From assembly GCF_015291745.1 (NCBI RefSeq), contig NZ_CP030059.1:1267501-1331500 (forward strand): 64,000 bases of DNA. Reading direction: 5' to 3'. Below, in pieces: positions 44,451 through 53,739 of this stretch. Below the pieces are notes generated by a model that worked only from the letters and a program-made list of their open reading frames with translations, did not search any database and was not told the DNA's origin. Origin of the DNA: Bradyrhizobium sp. CCBAU 53351. Lineage in GTDB: Bacteria > Pseudomonadota > Alphaproteobacteria > Rhizobiales > Xanthobacteraceae. A program made the position numbers and the translations under genes. Every line of letters starts with the position of its first letter. The stretch's first letter is position 1.

Positions 44451-46061
44451 ATGCTGACCGAAGCCGCAACCTACGACGAACTCGTCCGCAATTTCCGCTG
44501 GGGCATCCCTGAGCGCTTCAACATGGCGGAGGCGTGCTGCGACCGCCATGCTGACGGCTCGGGCCGCCTCGCGCTGGTCTATGTCGACGACAATGGCGCG
44601 ACCAGCCGCACCTCCTTCGACGAGGTCGCCGAGATGTCGCGCCGCTTTGCCAATGTGCTGAAAGCGGACGGGCTGTCGCGCGGCGATCGCGTCGCGGTGT
44701 TCCTGTCGCAGTCGCTGGAATTGCCGGTCGCGCATATGGCGGCATTCCGCTCCGGCCTGATCTCGATCCCGCTGTTCGCGCTGTTCGGCGAGGATGCGCT
44801 CGAGTTTCGCCTGTCGAATTCCGAGGCAAAGGCTATCATCACCGACGAGGGCGGCTGGGAGAAGCTTGCGAAGATCCGCGATCGCCTGCCGCAATTGAGG
44901 ACCGTCTATGTCGTCGGCGAGCGTGCACCTGCGGGCACGACGTCGTTCTGGGGTGCAATCAAGGCCGCTTCGCCCGACTTCGCGCGGGTCGATACCTCCG
45001 CGGATGATCCCGCGCTGATCATCTACACCTCGGGCACGACGGGCAACCCGAAGGGCGCGCTGCACGCGCACCGCGTCGTGCTCGGTCACCTCCCCAACGT
45101 CGAGATGTGTCACAACTTCTTGCCGAGGCCCGGCGATCTCATGTGGACGCCGGCGGATTGGGCGTGGATCGGCGGCCTCGTCAACGGCCTGCTCGCGTTC
45201 TGGTACCACGGCATCCCCCTCGTCGGCCATCGCGCACGCAAGTTCGAGCCGCAGGCGGCGATGCAGATGATGGCCGATCTCGGCGTCCGCAACGTCTTCC
45301 TGCCGCCGACGGCACTCAAGCTGGTGCGGCAGGCCGGCGCGAAGCATCCGGGCGTCAAGCTGCGCAGCATCTTCACCGGCGGGGAATCGCTCGGCGGCGA
45401 ACTGCTCGGCTGGGTGCGCGAGACCTTCGGCATCGACGCGCATGAGGTGTTCGGCCAGACCGAGTGCAATCTCGTGATCGGCAGCAACTCCAATCTGTTT
45501 CCGATCCGCCCCGGCGCGATGGGCAAGGCGACGCCGGGCTTCGACGTCCGCATCGTCAACGACAAGGGCGAGGAATTGCCGCGCGGCCAGCGCGGCGTCA
45601 TCGGCGTGCGCCAGCCGTGCCCCGTCACCATGCTCGAATACTGGCGCAATCCGGATGCGACGGCGAAGAAATATGCCGGCGCGTTCCTGCTCACCGGCGA
45701 TCTCGGCGTGCAGGACGAGGACGGCTATTTCTGGTACGTCAGCCGCGAGGACGACGTCATCACCACCGCGGGCTATCGCGTCGGCCCGTCCGAGATCGAG
45801 CACACGCTGATGAAGCATCCATCGGTGGCCATGGCCGCCGTGGTCGGCATTCCCGATCCGATCCGCACCGAATCGATCAAGGCGTGGATCGTCTTGCGGC
45901 CCGGCTTCAGCGCCGGCGACGCGCTGGCGCGCGAGATTCAGGAGTTCGTCAAGGTGCAGCTTGCCGCACACGAATATCCGCGCTTCGTCGCATTCGCCGA
46001 GACGCTGCCGATGACGGCGACGGGCAAGGTGCTGCGGCGCGAGCTGCGAGCCAAGGGCTGA
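44451..46061 (+). CDS. Acyl-CoA synthetase / AMP-forming ligase
   Basis: A 536-residue ANL-superfamily enzyme. The P-loop is IIYTSGTTGNPKGA, the adenine-binding segment GQTECNLVIG, and the hinge and C-terminal lysine are in TAGYRVGPSEIE and LPMTATGKVLRREL. Such enzymes activate fatty or aryl acids as acyl-AMP and then acyl-CoA. The medium-chain/acetyl-like branch is most likely (GDLMWTPADWAWIGGL). A MarR gene follows 8 bases later, so the regulator may respond to its substrate. Confidence 0.92.
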   Translation: MLTEAATYDELVRNFRWGIPERFNMAEACCDRHADGSGRLALVYVDDNGATSRTSFDEVAEMSRRFANVLKADGLSRGDRVAVFLSQSLELPVAHMAAFRSGLISIPLFALFGEDALEFRLSNSEAKAIITDEGGWEKLAKIRDRLPQLRTVYVVGERAPAGTTSFWGAIKAASPDFARVDTSADDPALIIYTSGTTGNPKGALHAHRVVLGHLPNVEMCHNFLPRPGDLMWTPADWAWIGGLVNGLLAFWYHGIPLVGHRARKFEPQAAMQMMADLGVRNVFLPPTALKLVRQAGAKHPGVKLRSIFTGGESLGGELLGWVRETFGIDAHEVFGQTECNLVIGSNSNLFPIRPGAMGKATPGFDVRIVNDKGEELPRGQRGVIGVRQPCPVTMLEYWRNPDATAKKYAGAFLLTGDLGVQDEDGYFWYVSREDDVITTAGYRVGPSEIEHTLMKHPSVAMAAVVGIPDPIRTESIKAWIVLRPGFSAGDALAREIQEFVKVQLAAHEYPRFVAFAETLPMTATGKVLRRELRAKG

Positions 46062-46069
46062 CGTCCACG

Positions 46070-46537
46070 ATGGCAAAGACTTCTCAAGCCGCGGGACTTC
46101 ATCGCGCCTCGCTCGACAAGCTGCACGATCTCGATGCGGCGCTCGAGCTCATGTATTACGGCTGGCGCGGCATGACGCTGGAAGCCGACGAATACCTCGC
46201 GAAGCAGGGCCTGTCGCGTCCGCACCATCGCATCCTCTACGTGGTGGCGCGCCGGCCCGACATCGCGATCGGCTCGCTGCTCGAGGTCCTCGGCATTTCC
46301 AAGCAGGCCCTCAACCGGCCGCTCAATCTGCTCTTGGAGCGCAAGCTCGTGACGTCGAAGCGCTCGCCCGAGCAGCATCGCTCGAAGCTGCTGCGCCTGA
46401 CGGCCGCCGGCCAGCGTATCGAGCAGCGCGCCTCCGACCACGAGCGCAATGTCATGCGCAAGGCGTTCGATCGCGCCGGTTCGACCAGTAAGGCGGCATG
46501 GATGGCCGTCATGGAGGCGATTGCCGACCATAACTGA
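46070..46537 (+). CDS. MarR family transcriptional regulator
   Basis: A 155-residue winged-helix protein: DEYLAKQGLSRPHHRILYVVARRPDIAIGSLLEVLGISKQALNRPLNLLLERKLVTSKRSPEQHRSKLLRLTAAGQRI covers the DNA-binding part and the wing. It lies 8 bases after the acyl-CoA synthetase gene. A 15-bp palindrome lies just beyond its stop and before the next gene, and may be its operator. Confidence 0.88.
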   Translation: MAKTSQAAGLHRASLDKLHDLDAALELMYYGWRGMTLEADEYLAKQGLSRPHHRILYVVARRPDIAIGSLLEVLGISKQALNRPLNLLLERKLVTSKRSPEQHRSKLLRLTAAGQRIEQRASDHERNVMRKAFDRAGSTSKAAWMAVMEAIADHN

Positions 46538-46546
46538 CAGTCTCAA

Positions 46547-46561
46547 GTCAACGTAGTTGAC
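46547..46561. promoter_or_regulatory. 15-bp palindrome, MarR-operator-like
   Basis: GTCAACGTAGTTGAC is perfectly palindromic apart from the centre. The TTGACA it overlaps could act as a -35 box for the downstream small gene, so binding here would block transcription. Confidence 0.5.
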
Positions 46562-46616
46562 ATGAAGATCGTGCTTTGCCATTCTCCGCGCCATCGAGCG
46601 AGGGGAGGGCCGCGTC

Positions 46617-46985
46617 ATGGGCGGACAGACGATGAATCGCGCGGCCGCCGAAGCCTTTGTCGCGGCATGGTGCGCGAGCTGGCGCAAGGTCGATATCGAC
46701 GCCGTCGTCGCGCATTTCGCCGAGGACGCGCAGATGCGCAGTCCTCTGGCGTTGACGCTGACCGGCTCGCCGGTCGTGAGCGGTGCCGAAAACATCCGCG
46801 CCTATTGGCGGAAAGCCTATGGCCACATCGAAAGCGCCGACCTCAAGGTATTGAGCTGGAGCTGGGACGATACGATCGCGCGGTTGGTCGTCTGGTGGCA
46901 GCTCGGCGACACCCGCGCAAGCGAGTTCATGGATTTCGACGATGCCGGCCGCGTCGTACGCAGCGAAGCCTTTTACGGGAAATAA
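46617..46985 (+). CDS. NTF2/SnoaL-like protein
   Basis: A 122-residue single-domain protein (FVAAWCASWRKVDIDAVVAHFAEDAQMRSPLALTLTGSPVVSGAENIRAYWRKAYGHI ... LVVWWQLGDTRASEFMDFDDAGRVVRSEAFYG). The fold is clear; the activity is unknown. GAGGGGAGGG lies 7-8 bases before ATG 46617. It overlaps nothing, and the membrane-protein gene starts 3 bases after its stop, so they are co-transcribed. Confidence 0.75.
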   Translation: MGGQTMNRAAAEAFVAAWCASWRKVDIDAVVAHFAEDAQMRSPLALTLTGSPVVSGAENIRAYWRKAYGHIESADLKVLSWSWDDTIARLVVWWQLGDTRASEFMDFDDAGRVVRSEAFYGK

Positions 46986-46987
46986 CC

Positions 46988-47431
46988 ATGCGTCTTTCCG
47001 ATATCGTCCTGCTCCTCAACACGCTCTGGTTCGTCGGTGCCTTTGTCCAGTTCAGCATCGCGCAAACCAACACGCTGAAGATCCTGCTGCCGCGGGAGGA
47101 GCGCAGCAATCCGATCGCGCCGACCCTGGCGGCGAGCGTTGCGTTCCTCGGCGGCATGAACCTGCCGATCGGTCTGCTGTCGTTCTACCTTCTGGCGGCG
47201 CGTCCGTCCTTCTTCCAGCCGGTCGAGGCGCAGATCGTGCTATTCCTGTTCTTTGCCGCCTGCCATTTCAGCCAGTTCGTCTACAACGTTCCGGTGCTGA
47301 TGCGCGGCGGCCGCGTCGGGGTGGCCTACTGGCCGGTGCTGAAGGGTCCGATGCTGCGGATCTTCGTCATCGACGCGGGTCTGTTTGCGGCCAATCTCGC
47401 CGTGGGGATTCTGCTCGCGTCGCGCTTCTGA
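46988..47431 (+). CDS. Conserved integral membrane protein (4 TM)
   Basis: A 147-residue protein with four hydrophobic segments (IVLLLNTLWFVGAFVQFSIA, LAASVAFLGGMNLPIGLLSFYLL, IVLFLFFAACHFSQFVYNVPVLM, LRIFVIDAGLFAANLAVGILLA). I do not recognise a named family. It sits directly after the SnoaL-like gene, and its stop touches the stop of the convergent kinase gene. Confidence 0.7.
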   Translation: MRLSDIVLLLNTLWFVGAFVQFSIAQTNTLKILLPREERSNPIAPTLAASVAFLGGMNLPIGLLSFYLLAARPSFFQPVEAQIVLFLFFAACHFSQFVYNVPVLMRGGRVGVAYWPVLKGPMLRIFVIDAGLFAANLAVGILLASRF

Positions 47432-49660
47432 CTATCGCGGCCGCGCCGCCAGGGCGGACCGCAGCATCGCGGCAAGATCCTGCCTTCGGAACGGCTTTGT
47501 CAGAATGCGGGCGTCGATCCCGTCCGGCGTCTTGACGGGATCCTGGCTGTAGCCCGAGGTGAAGAGCACCTTGAGATCGGGCCGCAGCATGGTGGCTTGT
47601 CTTGCGAGCTCCGGCCCGAACATGCCGCCGGGCATCACCACGTCGGTGAACAGCAACCGGACGTCGTCGCTCTGCCGCAGCAATTCCAGCGCCGCGGGCC
47701 CGTTCGAAGCCGTGATGACGCGGTAGCCGAGCGTCCTGAGCTCGTTCTCGATATAGGCGCGCACCATGTCGTCGTCTTCGACGAGGAGAATGGTCTCGTG
47801 GTCCGCTTGCGTGACGGTCTGCTCCGCGGGAGGCGGATCTTCGCTCGGCGGTGTTGCGAGACGGGGAAAGAACAGCCTGACGACGCTGCCTTGTCCCGGC
47901 TCGGACTGCATCTGCACGAGTCCGCCGGATTGTCGTGCAAACCCGTAGACCATGCTCAGGCCGAGGCCGGTCCCCTTGCCGACCTCCTTGGTCGTGAAGA
48001 ACGGCTCGAATGCGCGTCCCAACACTTCGCTGCTCATGCCGCTTCCGGTATCCTTCACGGACAGCATGACGTAATCGCCCGGACGCGCTTCGCCGTTGAC
48101 GTCGATGTCGGTCTCACCGAGCGATGCGTTGCTCACCTCGACCATCAGCTTGCCGCCGTCAGGCATCGCATCGCGCGCGTTGAGCACGAGGTTGAGCACG
48201 GCGGTGGCCAATTGGCCGGGATCGACGCTGGCGAGCCACAGATCGGGCGCGAATGTGAAGCTCGATTCGATGTGCTCGCCCAGCGTCCTCCGAAGAAGCT
48301 GCTTCATGCCGGTGACCTGCTCGGCGATGTCGATCTCTCGCGGTCTCAGCGGCTGCTTGCGCGCGAAGGCGAGAAGGCTTCGTGTCAGGTCGGAGCCGCG
48401 CTCGGCGGCGGTCGCAATATCGTTGGCGATCCGGTGCAATTCCTTGTTGCCCGCCAGCCTGTCGGCGAGATGTTCCGAATTGCCGAGAATGACGGTCAGG
48501 AGATTGTTGAAATCATGCGCCACGCCGCCGGTGAGCTGACCCATCGCTTCCATCTTCTGAGACTGGCTGAGCTTGTGGCTGAGATCGGCGATTGCGGCAC
48601 GCTGCTGCTCGAGCGATTCGGCCGTGCTGTTGAGCAGGGTCATCAACCCGCCGAGCTCTCCGCCCGGGTGAGGCTCTGGAATGCGCGCGCTGAGATCACC
48701 GCGCCCGAGGCGCTTCGCCATGGCAGCGAGCCGCCCGACCTGACGTCCGATGCTCACGGTCGTGAGGATCCAGAGGCCGCCGAGGAGCAGCAGCGAGGCC
48801 ACCGCGAGAATCGCCATGTCCTCGTAAAGTCTGCGGTTCGCCGCCGCGACCAGGACGTCCTTGGATCGCCCGACCAGGATGTAGAGGCCGGCCTTGCGGA
48901 TCGCCGGCGAGCGGGCAACGCCCCATATCCGCGTACGGCCCCCGCCGGCGGTGACCTCTCGAAATGGCTCGCCATCGGGCGCTGCAGCGAAGCGGAACAG
49001 GTCGGAGCCGGCGATGGATCCGCCGACGGGCACGCTCCAACCGCCGCCCTTGGGGGCGGCCAGCACCGTTCCCTTGGCGTCGACGAACAGGATGTCCTTC
49101 TCGGCGAGCAGCCGCTTGTCGTGAAACTCGGCGAACTTGTTCAGGTTGAAGGACGCGAGCAGCACGAACTTCAACGCGCCCGTCTCCGATCGCACAGGAT
49201 AGGCGATCTGGAGCACGGACAGGCCGGTGAGGCGGCCGAACACCGGCTCGACTGCGACGACGCCTTGAAGGGTCTTGACCTCTTTGAAATAGCCGCGGTC
49301 GTTCAGGTCGAGCGTGCGGTTGGTCCGCAGCGAGTCGCAGAACAGGTGGCCGTCGGGATCGATGGTCAGGATACCCGTGAACTGCGGATATTCCTCGCGG
49401 ACATCCGACAGGAATGCCGAGCACGCCGCCTTGTCGCGCGTGTCGAGGTCGCGGGCCCGGGCGAGCCCGTAATGGAGCTGGGCGGTGCCCTGGATCTTCT
49501 CGCCGAGATCACTTGCGATGTCGTCGGCGGATGCGGCCAGATTGGCCAGCGCGGCGTCGATCTCGCTGGCCCGGTTCTGCATGAACCGCAGCCCGACCAG
49601 GATCGCCGGCACGAGCATGGCCGCGATGACAAGGATCAGTAACCGGGTACGCAGGCTCAT
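47432..49660 (-). CDS. Hybrid sensor histidine kinase with C-terminal receiver
   Basis: A 742-residue membrane kinase. TM1 is near 7-24, then a periplasmic Cache-type sensor (about 30-275, with DDIASDLG, FTGILTIDPDGHLFC and DRGYFKEV), TM2 near 283-303, a HAMP region, a HisKA domain (phospho-accepting H382 in GGVAHDFNNLLTVILGNSEHL), a HATPase domain (NLVLNARDAMPDGG, DTGSGM, GKGTGLGLSMVYG) and a receiver with phospho-D673 (FTDVVMPGG) and K722. The HDFNNLL form belongs to the HWE/HisKA-like group common in rhizobia. No partner regulator gene is adjacent, so the receiver may pass phosphate on elsewhere. Confidence 0.92.
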   Translation of the reverse strand: MSLRTRLLILVIAAMLVPAILVGLRFMQNRASEIDAALANLAASADDIASDLGEKIQGTAQLHYGLARARDLDTRDKAACSAFLSDVREEYPQFTGILTIDPDGHLFCDSLRTNRTLDLNDRGYFKEVKTLQGVVAVEPVFGRLTGLSVLQIAYPVRSETGALKFVLLASFNLNKFAEFHDKRLLAEKDILFVDAKGTVLAAPKGGGWSVPVGGSIAGSDLFRFAAAPDGEPFREVTAGGGRTRIWGVARSPAIRKAGLYILVGRSKDVLVAAANRRLYEDMAILAVASLLLLGGLWILTTVSIGRQVGRLAAMAKRLGRGDLSARIPEPHPGGELGGLMTLLNSTAESLEQQRAAIADLSHKLSQSQKMEAMGQLTGGVAHDFNNLLTVILGNSEHLADRLAGNKELHRIANDIATAAERGSDLTRSLLAFARKQPLRPREIDIAEQVTGMKQLLRRTLGEHIESSFTFAPDLWLASVDPGQLATAVLNLVLNARDAMPDGGKLMVEVSNASLGETDIDVNGEARPGDYVMLSVKDTGSGMSSEVLGRAFEPFFTTKEVGKGTGLGLSMVYGFARQSGGLVQMQSEPGQGSVVRLFFPRLATPPSEDPPPAEQTVTQADHETILLVEDDDMVRAYIENELRTLGYRVITASNGPAALELLRQSDDVRLLFTDVVMPGGMFGPELARQATMLRPDLKVLFTSGYSQDPVKTPDGIDARILTKPFRRQDLAAMLRSALAARPR

Positions 49661-49920
49661 CTGTTGGGCGGTCCGTTTTGATCGTCACGCGCGCGGCTTG
49701 AAGGTAAAATTTGCGGACGATTGTCTACGCAGTCCATAGGAATCTGCTCGAAAATCGCACAGAAGACTAAAGAATTCGAGCCGCCGCCGCGTCACCTCCG
49801 CAGGCCGGCGCCGTTCTCGCCCCGCCATCAGCCGTCAAGTTGCGCCCGCGGGCGGCAACGCTAATATCGCGTTCAATCTGCGCGCGACGAAAGATCGCGC
49901 CGATGTGGGGAGGAAAGCTG

Positions 49921-50697
49921 ATGTCCATCTCGGGCAAGGTCGATCCGGTGGTCCGTCCCGTCGCGGTGACCGACATCGCCGAGGCGCTGGTCGAGGGCCT
50001 GCGCGATTTCCAGGCGCTGCCGCTGTACGGTCTCTGCTTCGGCGTCCTCTACGCGGCTGGCGGCATCGCCATCATGCTGTGCTTCACCGCCTTCGGCATG
50101 GTCTATCTGGTCTATCCCCTGGCGGCAGGTTTCGCGCTGATCGGACCGTTCGTGGCCATCGGCCTCTACGAGGTCAGCCGCCGCCGCGAGCGCGGCGAGC
50201 CGGTCTCCTTCGGCGCGGTCTGGTCCGCCGTGCGCTCGCGCAGCGAGATCGGCTGGATGGCGTTCGTCACGCTGTTCGTGTTCGTGGTCTGGATGTACCA
50301 GGTGCGGCTCCTGATCGCGCTGTTGCTCGGCCTGCACGCCTCGTTCTCCAGCCTTCAGGAATTCATGACGGTGGTGCTGACGACCAATGAGGGCCTGCTG
50401 TTCCTCGGCATCGGCAACGCGGTCGGCGCCGTGCTGTCGCTGATCCTGTTCTCGCTGACCGTGGTGTCGTTTCCGCTGCTGCTCGACCGCGAGGTCGATT
50501 TCGTCACAGCGATGGTGACGAGCGTGCGCGCGGTGGTGATGAGCCCGTTGCCGATGATCTCCTGGGCCGCCGTGATCGTGATGCTGCTGATCGTCTCGGC
50601 GCTGCCTTACTTTCTCGGGCTGATCGTGACGCTTCCGGTGCTCGGTCACGCGACCTGGCATCTCTACCGGCGGCTGGTGGCGCCGGTGCCCGCCTAG
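49921..50697 (+). CDS. DUF2189 family integral membrane protein
   Basis: A 258-residue protein with about six transmembrane segments, starting IAEALVEGLRDFQALPLYGLCFGVLYAAGGIAIM and followed by YPLAAGFALIGPFVAIGLYEVSRRRERGE, the core of the DUF2189 (YciC-like/UPF) family. Function is unknown. ATG 49921 follows AGGAAA by 5-6 bases. The 260-base gap from the divergent kinase holds its promoter. Confidence 0.82.
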   Translation: MSISGKVDPVVRPVAVTDIAEALVEGLRDFQALPLYGLCFGVLYAAGGIAIMLCFTAFGMVYLVYPLAAGFALIGPFVAIGLYEVSRRRERGEPVSFGAVWSAVRSRSEIGWMAFVTLFVFVVWMYQVRLLIALLLGLHASFSSLQEFMTVVLTTNEGLLFLGIGNAVGAVLSLILFSLTVVSFPLLLDREVDFVTAMVTSVRAVVMSPLPMISWAAVIVMLLIVSALPYFLGLIVTLPVLGHATWHLYRRLVAPVPA

Positions 50698-50699
50698 TC

Positions 50700-50800
50700 G
50701 TCATTCCGGGGCGCCCGAAGGGCGAGCCCGGAATCCATTCATCCACCAACCCTGCTGCGAGGTGGATTCCGGGCTCGCGCTACGCGCGCCCCGGAATGAC
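50700..50800. repeat. Palindromic repeat, GTCATTCCGGGG family (full element)
   Basis: A 101-bp element directly after the DUF2189 stop and before the convergent SRPBCC gene. Confidence 0.8.
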
Positions 50801-50807
50801 TCCGCAC

Positions 50808-51320
50808 CTACGGCGTCTTGATCCCCATCGCCTTCAGCGCGTCCAGCATCTTCGCCGGCGGGGACATCTTGATCTGCGGTGCCTTGCCTGTCTCCAGCAG
50901 GCTCTTCAATCCGGAGAGGATCGCGGGCCAGCCGGTGCGGCCGCCGGACAGGATGTCGTCGCTGAGTTCGCGGTCGTGGCGCTCGCTCATGGTGAGACGG
51001 ACGGCTTCACCGGCTGCCTCGATCTCGTAGGTGACGAGCGTGGAGCCGAGCTTGGCGACGAGGCCCGGCCAATTGACGTTCCAGCTCACCGTGAGCTTCC
51101 TCGGCGGATCGTATTCGAACACTTCGCCGCTGATGTGCTCGGAGCCGTCGGGTGCGCGCACGATGAAACGGCCGCCGAGCTTCGGCTCCATCTCGACCGC
51201 AAAGCCGGAGAAATACTTTCGGCTGAACTCCGCCGAGGTCAGCGCCTCCCACACCTTCTCCGGCGTGGAGGCGATGTAGATGGTGTAGACGGTCAGCGGC
51301 TTGAATTGTTCGATATTCAT
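50808..51320 (-). CDS. SRPBCC (AHSA1-like) protein, second of two
   Basis: A 170-residue START-fold protein: YIASTPEKVWEALTSAEFSRKYFSGFAVEMEPKLGGRFIVRAPDGSEHISGEVFEYDPPRKLTVSWN. ATG 51320 overlaps the upstream stop (TGATG), so translation is coupled. This is a paralogue of the protein encoded just before it. AHSA1-like proteins bind hydrophobic ligands; the ligand is not known. Confidence 0.88.
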   Translation of the reverse strand: MNIEQFKPLTVYTIYIASTPEKVWEALTSAEFSRKYFSGFAVEMEPKLGGRFIVRAPDGSEHISGEVFEYDPPRKLTVSWNVNWPGLVAKLGSTLVTYEIEAAGEAVRLTMSERHDRELSDDILSGGRTGWPAILSGLKSLLETGKAPQIKMSPPAKMLDALKAMGIKTP

Positions 51321-51787
51321 CACGCAAATCCTTCGATGCCGAGCGCGGCGGGCGGGATCGTCGGCGCCTTGCCGGTTTCCAGCAGGCTCTTGAGTCCGGA
51401 CAGGATGGCCGGCCAGCCCTTGGAGATGCCGTCGAGTAGCTTGCTGCCCGCGGCGAATCCTTCGTGCGTCACCGTCAGCTTCACGAGATTGCCAAAGGGC
51501 GCCAGAGTGAAGACGACTTTCGTCGCCGCTTCGTTCCGCATCTCCTCCATCAATTCGTGCTTGAACGTGTAGGATAGTCGCCGCGGCCGGTCGGCCTCGA
51601 GGATCTCGCCGGTGTCCGTGACCTTGCCGCCCATCACGAGGGCAAAGGGCGAGCCGACCTTCCAGTCGGACCTGACCTCGGTGTCGAACCAGTACTGGCG
51701 CGTGAACGCGCTCGACGTCAGCGCCTCCCACAGCTTTTCCGGCGTGGTCTCGATATAGGTCACGTAGACGAATTCCGGCTTACTCAT
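51320..51787 (-). CDS. SRPBCC (AHSA1-like) protein, first of two
   Basis: A 155-residue START-fold protein (YIETTPEKLWEALTSSAFTRQYWFDTEVRSDWKVGSPFALVMGGKVTDTGEILEADRPRRLSYTF). It shares the ending GWPAILSGLKSLLETGKAP with the downstream paralogue. The 3' end of the ArsR gene overlaps its start by 8 bases. The ArsR plus AHSA1 pair is a widespread arrangement. Confidence 0.88.
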   Translation of the reverse strand: MSKPEFVYVTYIETTPEKLWEALTSSAFTRQYWFDTEVRSDWKVGSPFALVMGGKVTDTGEILEADRPRRLSYTFKHELMEEMRNEAATKVVFTLAPFGNLVKLTVTHEGFAAGSKLLDGISKGWPAILSGLKSLLETGKAPTIPPAALGIEGFA

Positions 51788-52094
51788 CGCGCTTCTCCAA
51801 CTGGCGTTTCAACTCGCTGAGCGCAGCTAACTTGCCGCGCTCGAATTTCTTGATCCAGCGTTCGCCGATCTGATGGATCGGCACCGGGTTGAGGTAGTGC
51901 AGCTTCTCGCGGCCATGCCTGATGGTCGTGACGAGACTGGCCTCCTCCAGAATCGAAAGGTGCTTGGTCACGGCCTGCCGCGTCATCGCGAGGCCCTCGC
52001 AGAGCTCTTTCAGCGTCTGGCCGTTCCTGGCGTGAAGCCGGTCCAAGAGCGAGCGTCGTGATGCATCGGCGAGCGCTTTGAAGACCTCATCCAT
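51780..52094 (-). CDS. ArsR family transcriptional regulator
   Basis: A 104-residue winged-helix regulator: MDEVFKALADASRRSLLDRLHARNGQTLKELCEGLAMTRQAVTKHLSILEEASLVTTIRHGREKLHYLNPVPIHQIGERW. No metal-site cysteine motif is seen. Start ATG 52094 is where the family begins; the longer frame from 52112 adds six residues. It is the first gene of a three-gene overlapping operon with the SRPBCC pair. Confidence 0.9.
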   Translation of the reverse strand: MDEVFKALADASRRSLLDRLHARNGQTLKELCEGLAMTRQAVTKHLSILEEASLVTTIRHGREKLHYLNPVPIHQIGERWIKKFERGKLAALSELKRQLEKRDE

Positions 52095-52223
52095 GGCGAC
52101 GACAATACGCAACCAAATGGTTGCATGTCAAGCGCGAGCCGCGAAATCGTGTTTTGGTCGCCCGCATTCGGCTGTGTTAGCCTTTGATCTCAGCCAACAC
52201 AGATTGGTTCCGGGAGGACTTTG

Positions 52224-53672
52224 ATGTTTCGTTGCGTCCTGACTGCTGCAAGCCTCGTCCTTTTTGCTTGCAGCACGGCGGTCCACGCCCAGAAGCAAAC
52301 CATCGGCGCGCCGCCCGAAGCGTCCAACATGAAGCTCGTGGGCACCAGCGACCTGCAGGCGCGCAGCGCTTATCAGCCGACCATCCATCATCAAGGCGAT
52401 CGCTGGATCGCTTATATCGGCCATCACGGCGGCACCGACGACGTGCCCGCTCCCGTCAACCCGATGACGGGCAAGGCCGAGCCGAACGGCACCTCGATCG
52501 TCGACGTCACCGATCCCGCGCGCCCGAAATATCTGCGGCATCTGCCGGGGCAGGAGGGCAAGTACGAATCCGGCGGCGCGCAGATGGTGCGGGTCTGCGA
52601 CGGCAAGGCGTTGCCGAAGGGCGATCCCAACGCGGTCTACATGCTCAGGACTTTCGGCAGCGAGGCGCATGAGATCTGGAACGTCAGCGATCCCGCCAGT
52701 CCGGTGCTCATCACGCGCATTGGCGGCCTGAAGGACACGCACAAGAGCTGGTGGGAGTGCGACACCGGCATCGCCTATCTCGTCTCGGGCGCGCCCGACT
52801 GGCGCACCCGGCGTATGACGCAAGTCTACGATCTCTCCGATCCCGCGCGTCCGCAGAAAATCCGCGACTTCGGCCTGCCGGGTCAGGAGCCGGGCTCGAC
52901 CGGCGCGGTGCCGACCGAGCTGCACGGGCCGATCTCGACCGGGCCCGATGGCAACCGCGTCTATTTCGGCTACGGCACCAACAAGGGCGGCATCTTGCAG
53001 ATCGTCGACCGCGACAAGCTGCTGAGCGGACCGAAGCAGCCGACGCCGGACAATCTGCGCTATCCCGAGATTGCGCGCCTGCCGATGTCCGCCTTCAACG
53101 GCGCGCACACGACATTTCCGATGCTCGACATGCCCATCGCCGAATTTTCCGAGGACAAGGACGGCAAGACCCGCGATATCGTCATGATCGTGGACGAGGC
53201 GATCCTCAACGAATGCGGTGAAGCCAGGCAGATGGTGTGGTTCGCCGACGTCACCACCGAGACACGGCCGATGATGATCTCGAGCTACACCGTGCCGGAG
53301 GCGAGCGGGCAGTTCTGCCAGCGCGGCGGCCGGTTCGGCGCGCATTCATCGAACGAGAGCATGGCGCCGGTCTACTACAAGAAGATGGCCTTCATCGCCT
53401 TCTTCAATGCCGGCGTGCGCGCTCTCGACATCCGCGACCCCTATCATCCCCGGGAAGTCGGCTATTTCATTCCCGCGATCACGGCTGCGACCGACAAGCG
53501 CTGCATTCCCATCGAAGGCGGCGAGCGTTGCAAGGTGGCGATCCAGACCAACAATGTCGAGACCGACGACCGCGGCTACATCTACATCGTCGACCGCGCC
53601 AATACCGGCCTGCACATCCTCGAGCTGACCGGAGCGGCGCGCGCGGCTGCCGGCCTGGCGAAGAATGGATGA
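52224..53672 (+). CDS. Exported LVIVD-repeat-type protein
   Basis: A 482-residue secreted protein. The signal region CVLTAASLVLFACSTAVHAQ contains LFAC, which could be a lipobox, or VHA-Q may be a normal cleavage site. The mature protein repeats short beta-propeller phrases of the form (I/V)(V/W)DV(T/S)DPARPxxLR (GTSIVDVTDPARPKYL, EIWNVSDPASPVLI, VYDLSDPARPQKI, ALDIRDPYHPREV), as in LVIVD-repeat proteins. The function is unknown; a periplasmic propeller is likely. GGGAGG lies 6 bases before ATG 52224. Confidence 0.78.
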   Translation: MFRCVLTAASLVLFACSTAVHAQKQTIGAPPEASNMKLVGTSDLQARSAYQPTIHHQGDRWIAYIGHHGGTDDVPAPVNPMTGKAEPNGTSIVDVTDPARPKYLRHLPGQEGKYESGGAQMVRVCDGKALPKGDPNAVYMLRTFGSEAHEIWNVSDPASPVLITRIGGLKDTHKSWWECDTGIAYLVSGAPDWRTRRMTQVYDLSDPARPQKIRDFGLPGQEPGSTGAVPTELHGPISTGPDGNRVYFGYGTNKGGILQIVDRDKLLSGPKQPTPDNLRYPEIARLPMSAFNGAHTTFPMLDMPIAEFSEDKDGKTRDIVMIVDEAILNECGEARQMVWFADVTTETRPMMISSYTVPEASGQFCQRGGRFGAHSSNESMAPVYYKKMAFIAFFNAGVRALDIRDPYHPREVGYFIPAITAATDKRCIPIEGGERCKVAIQTNNVETDDRGYIYIVDRANTGLHILELTGAARAAAGLAKNG

Positions 53673-53739
53673 GTGAGCTTCCGTTCCCGCTCGTCCCATG
53701 CATTAATACCTTCAAACCGCTTTCAGCCGAGTCCCTCCC

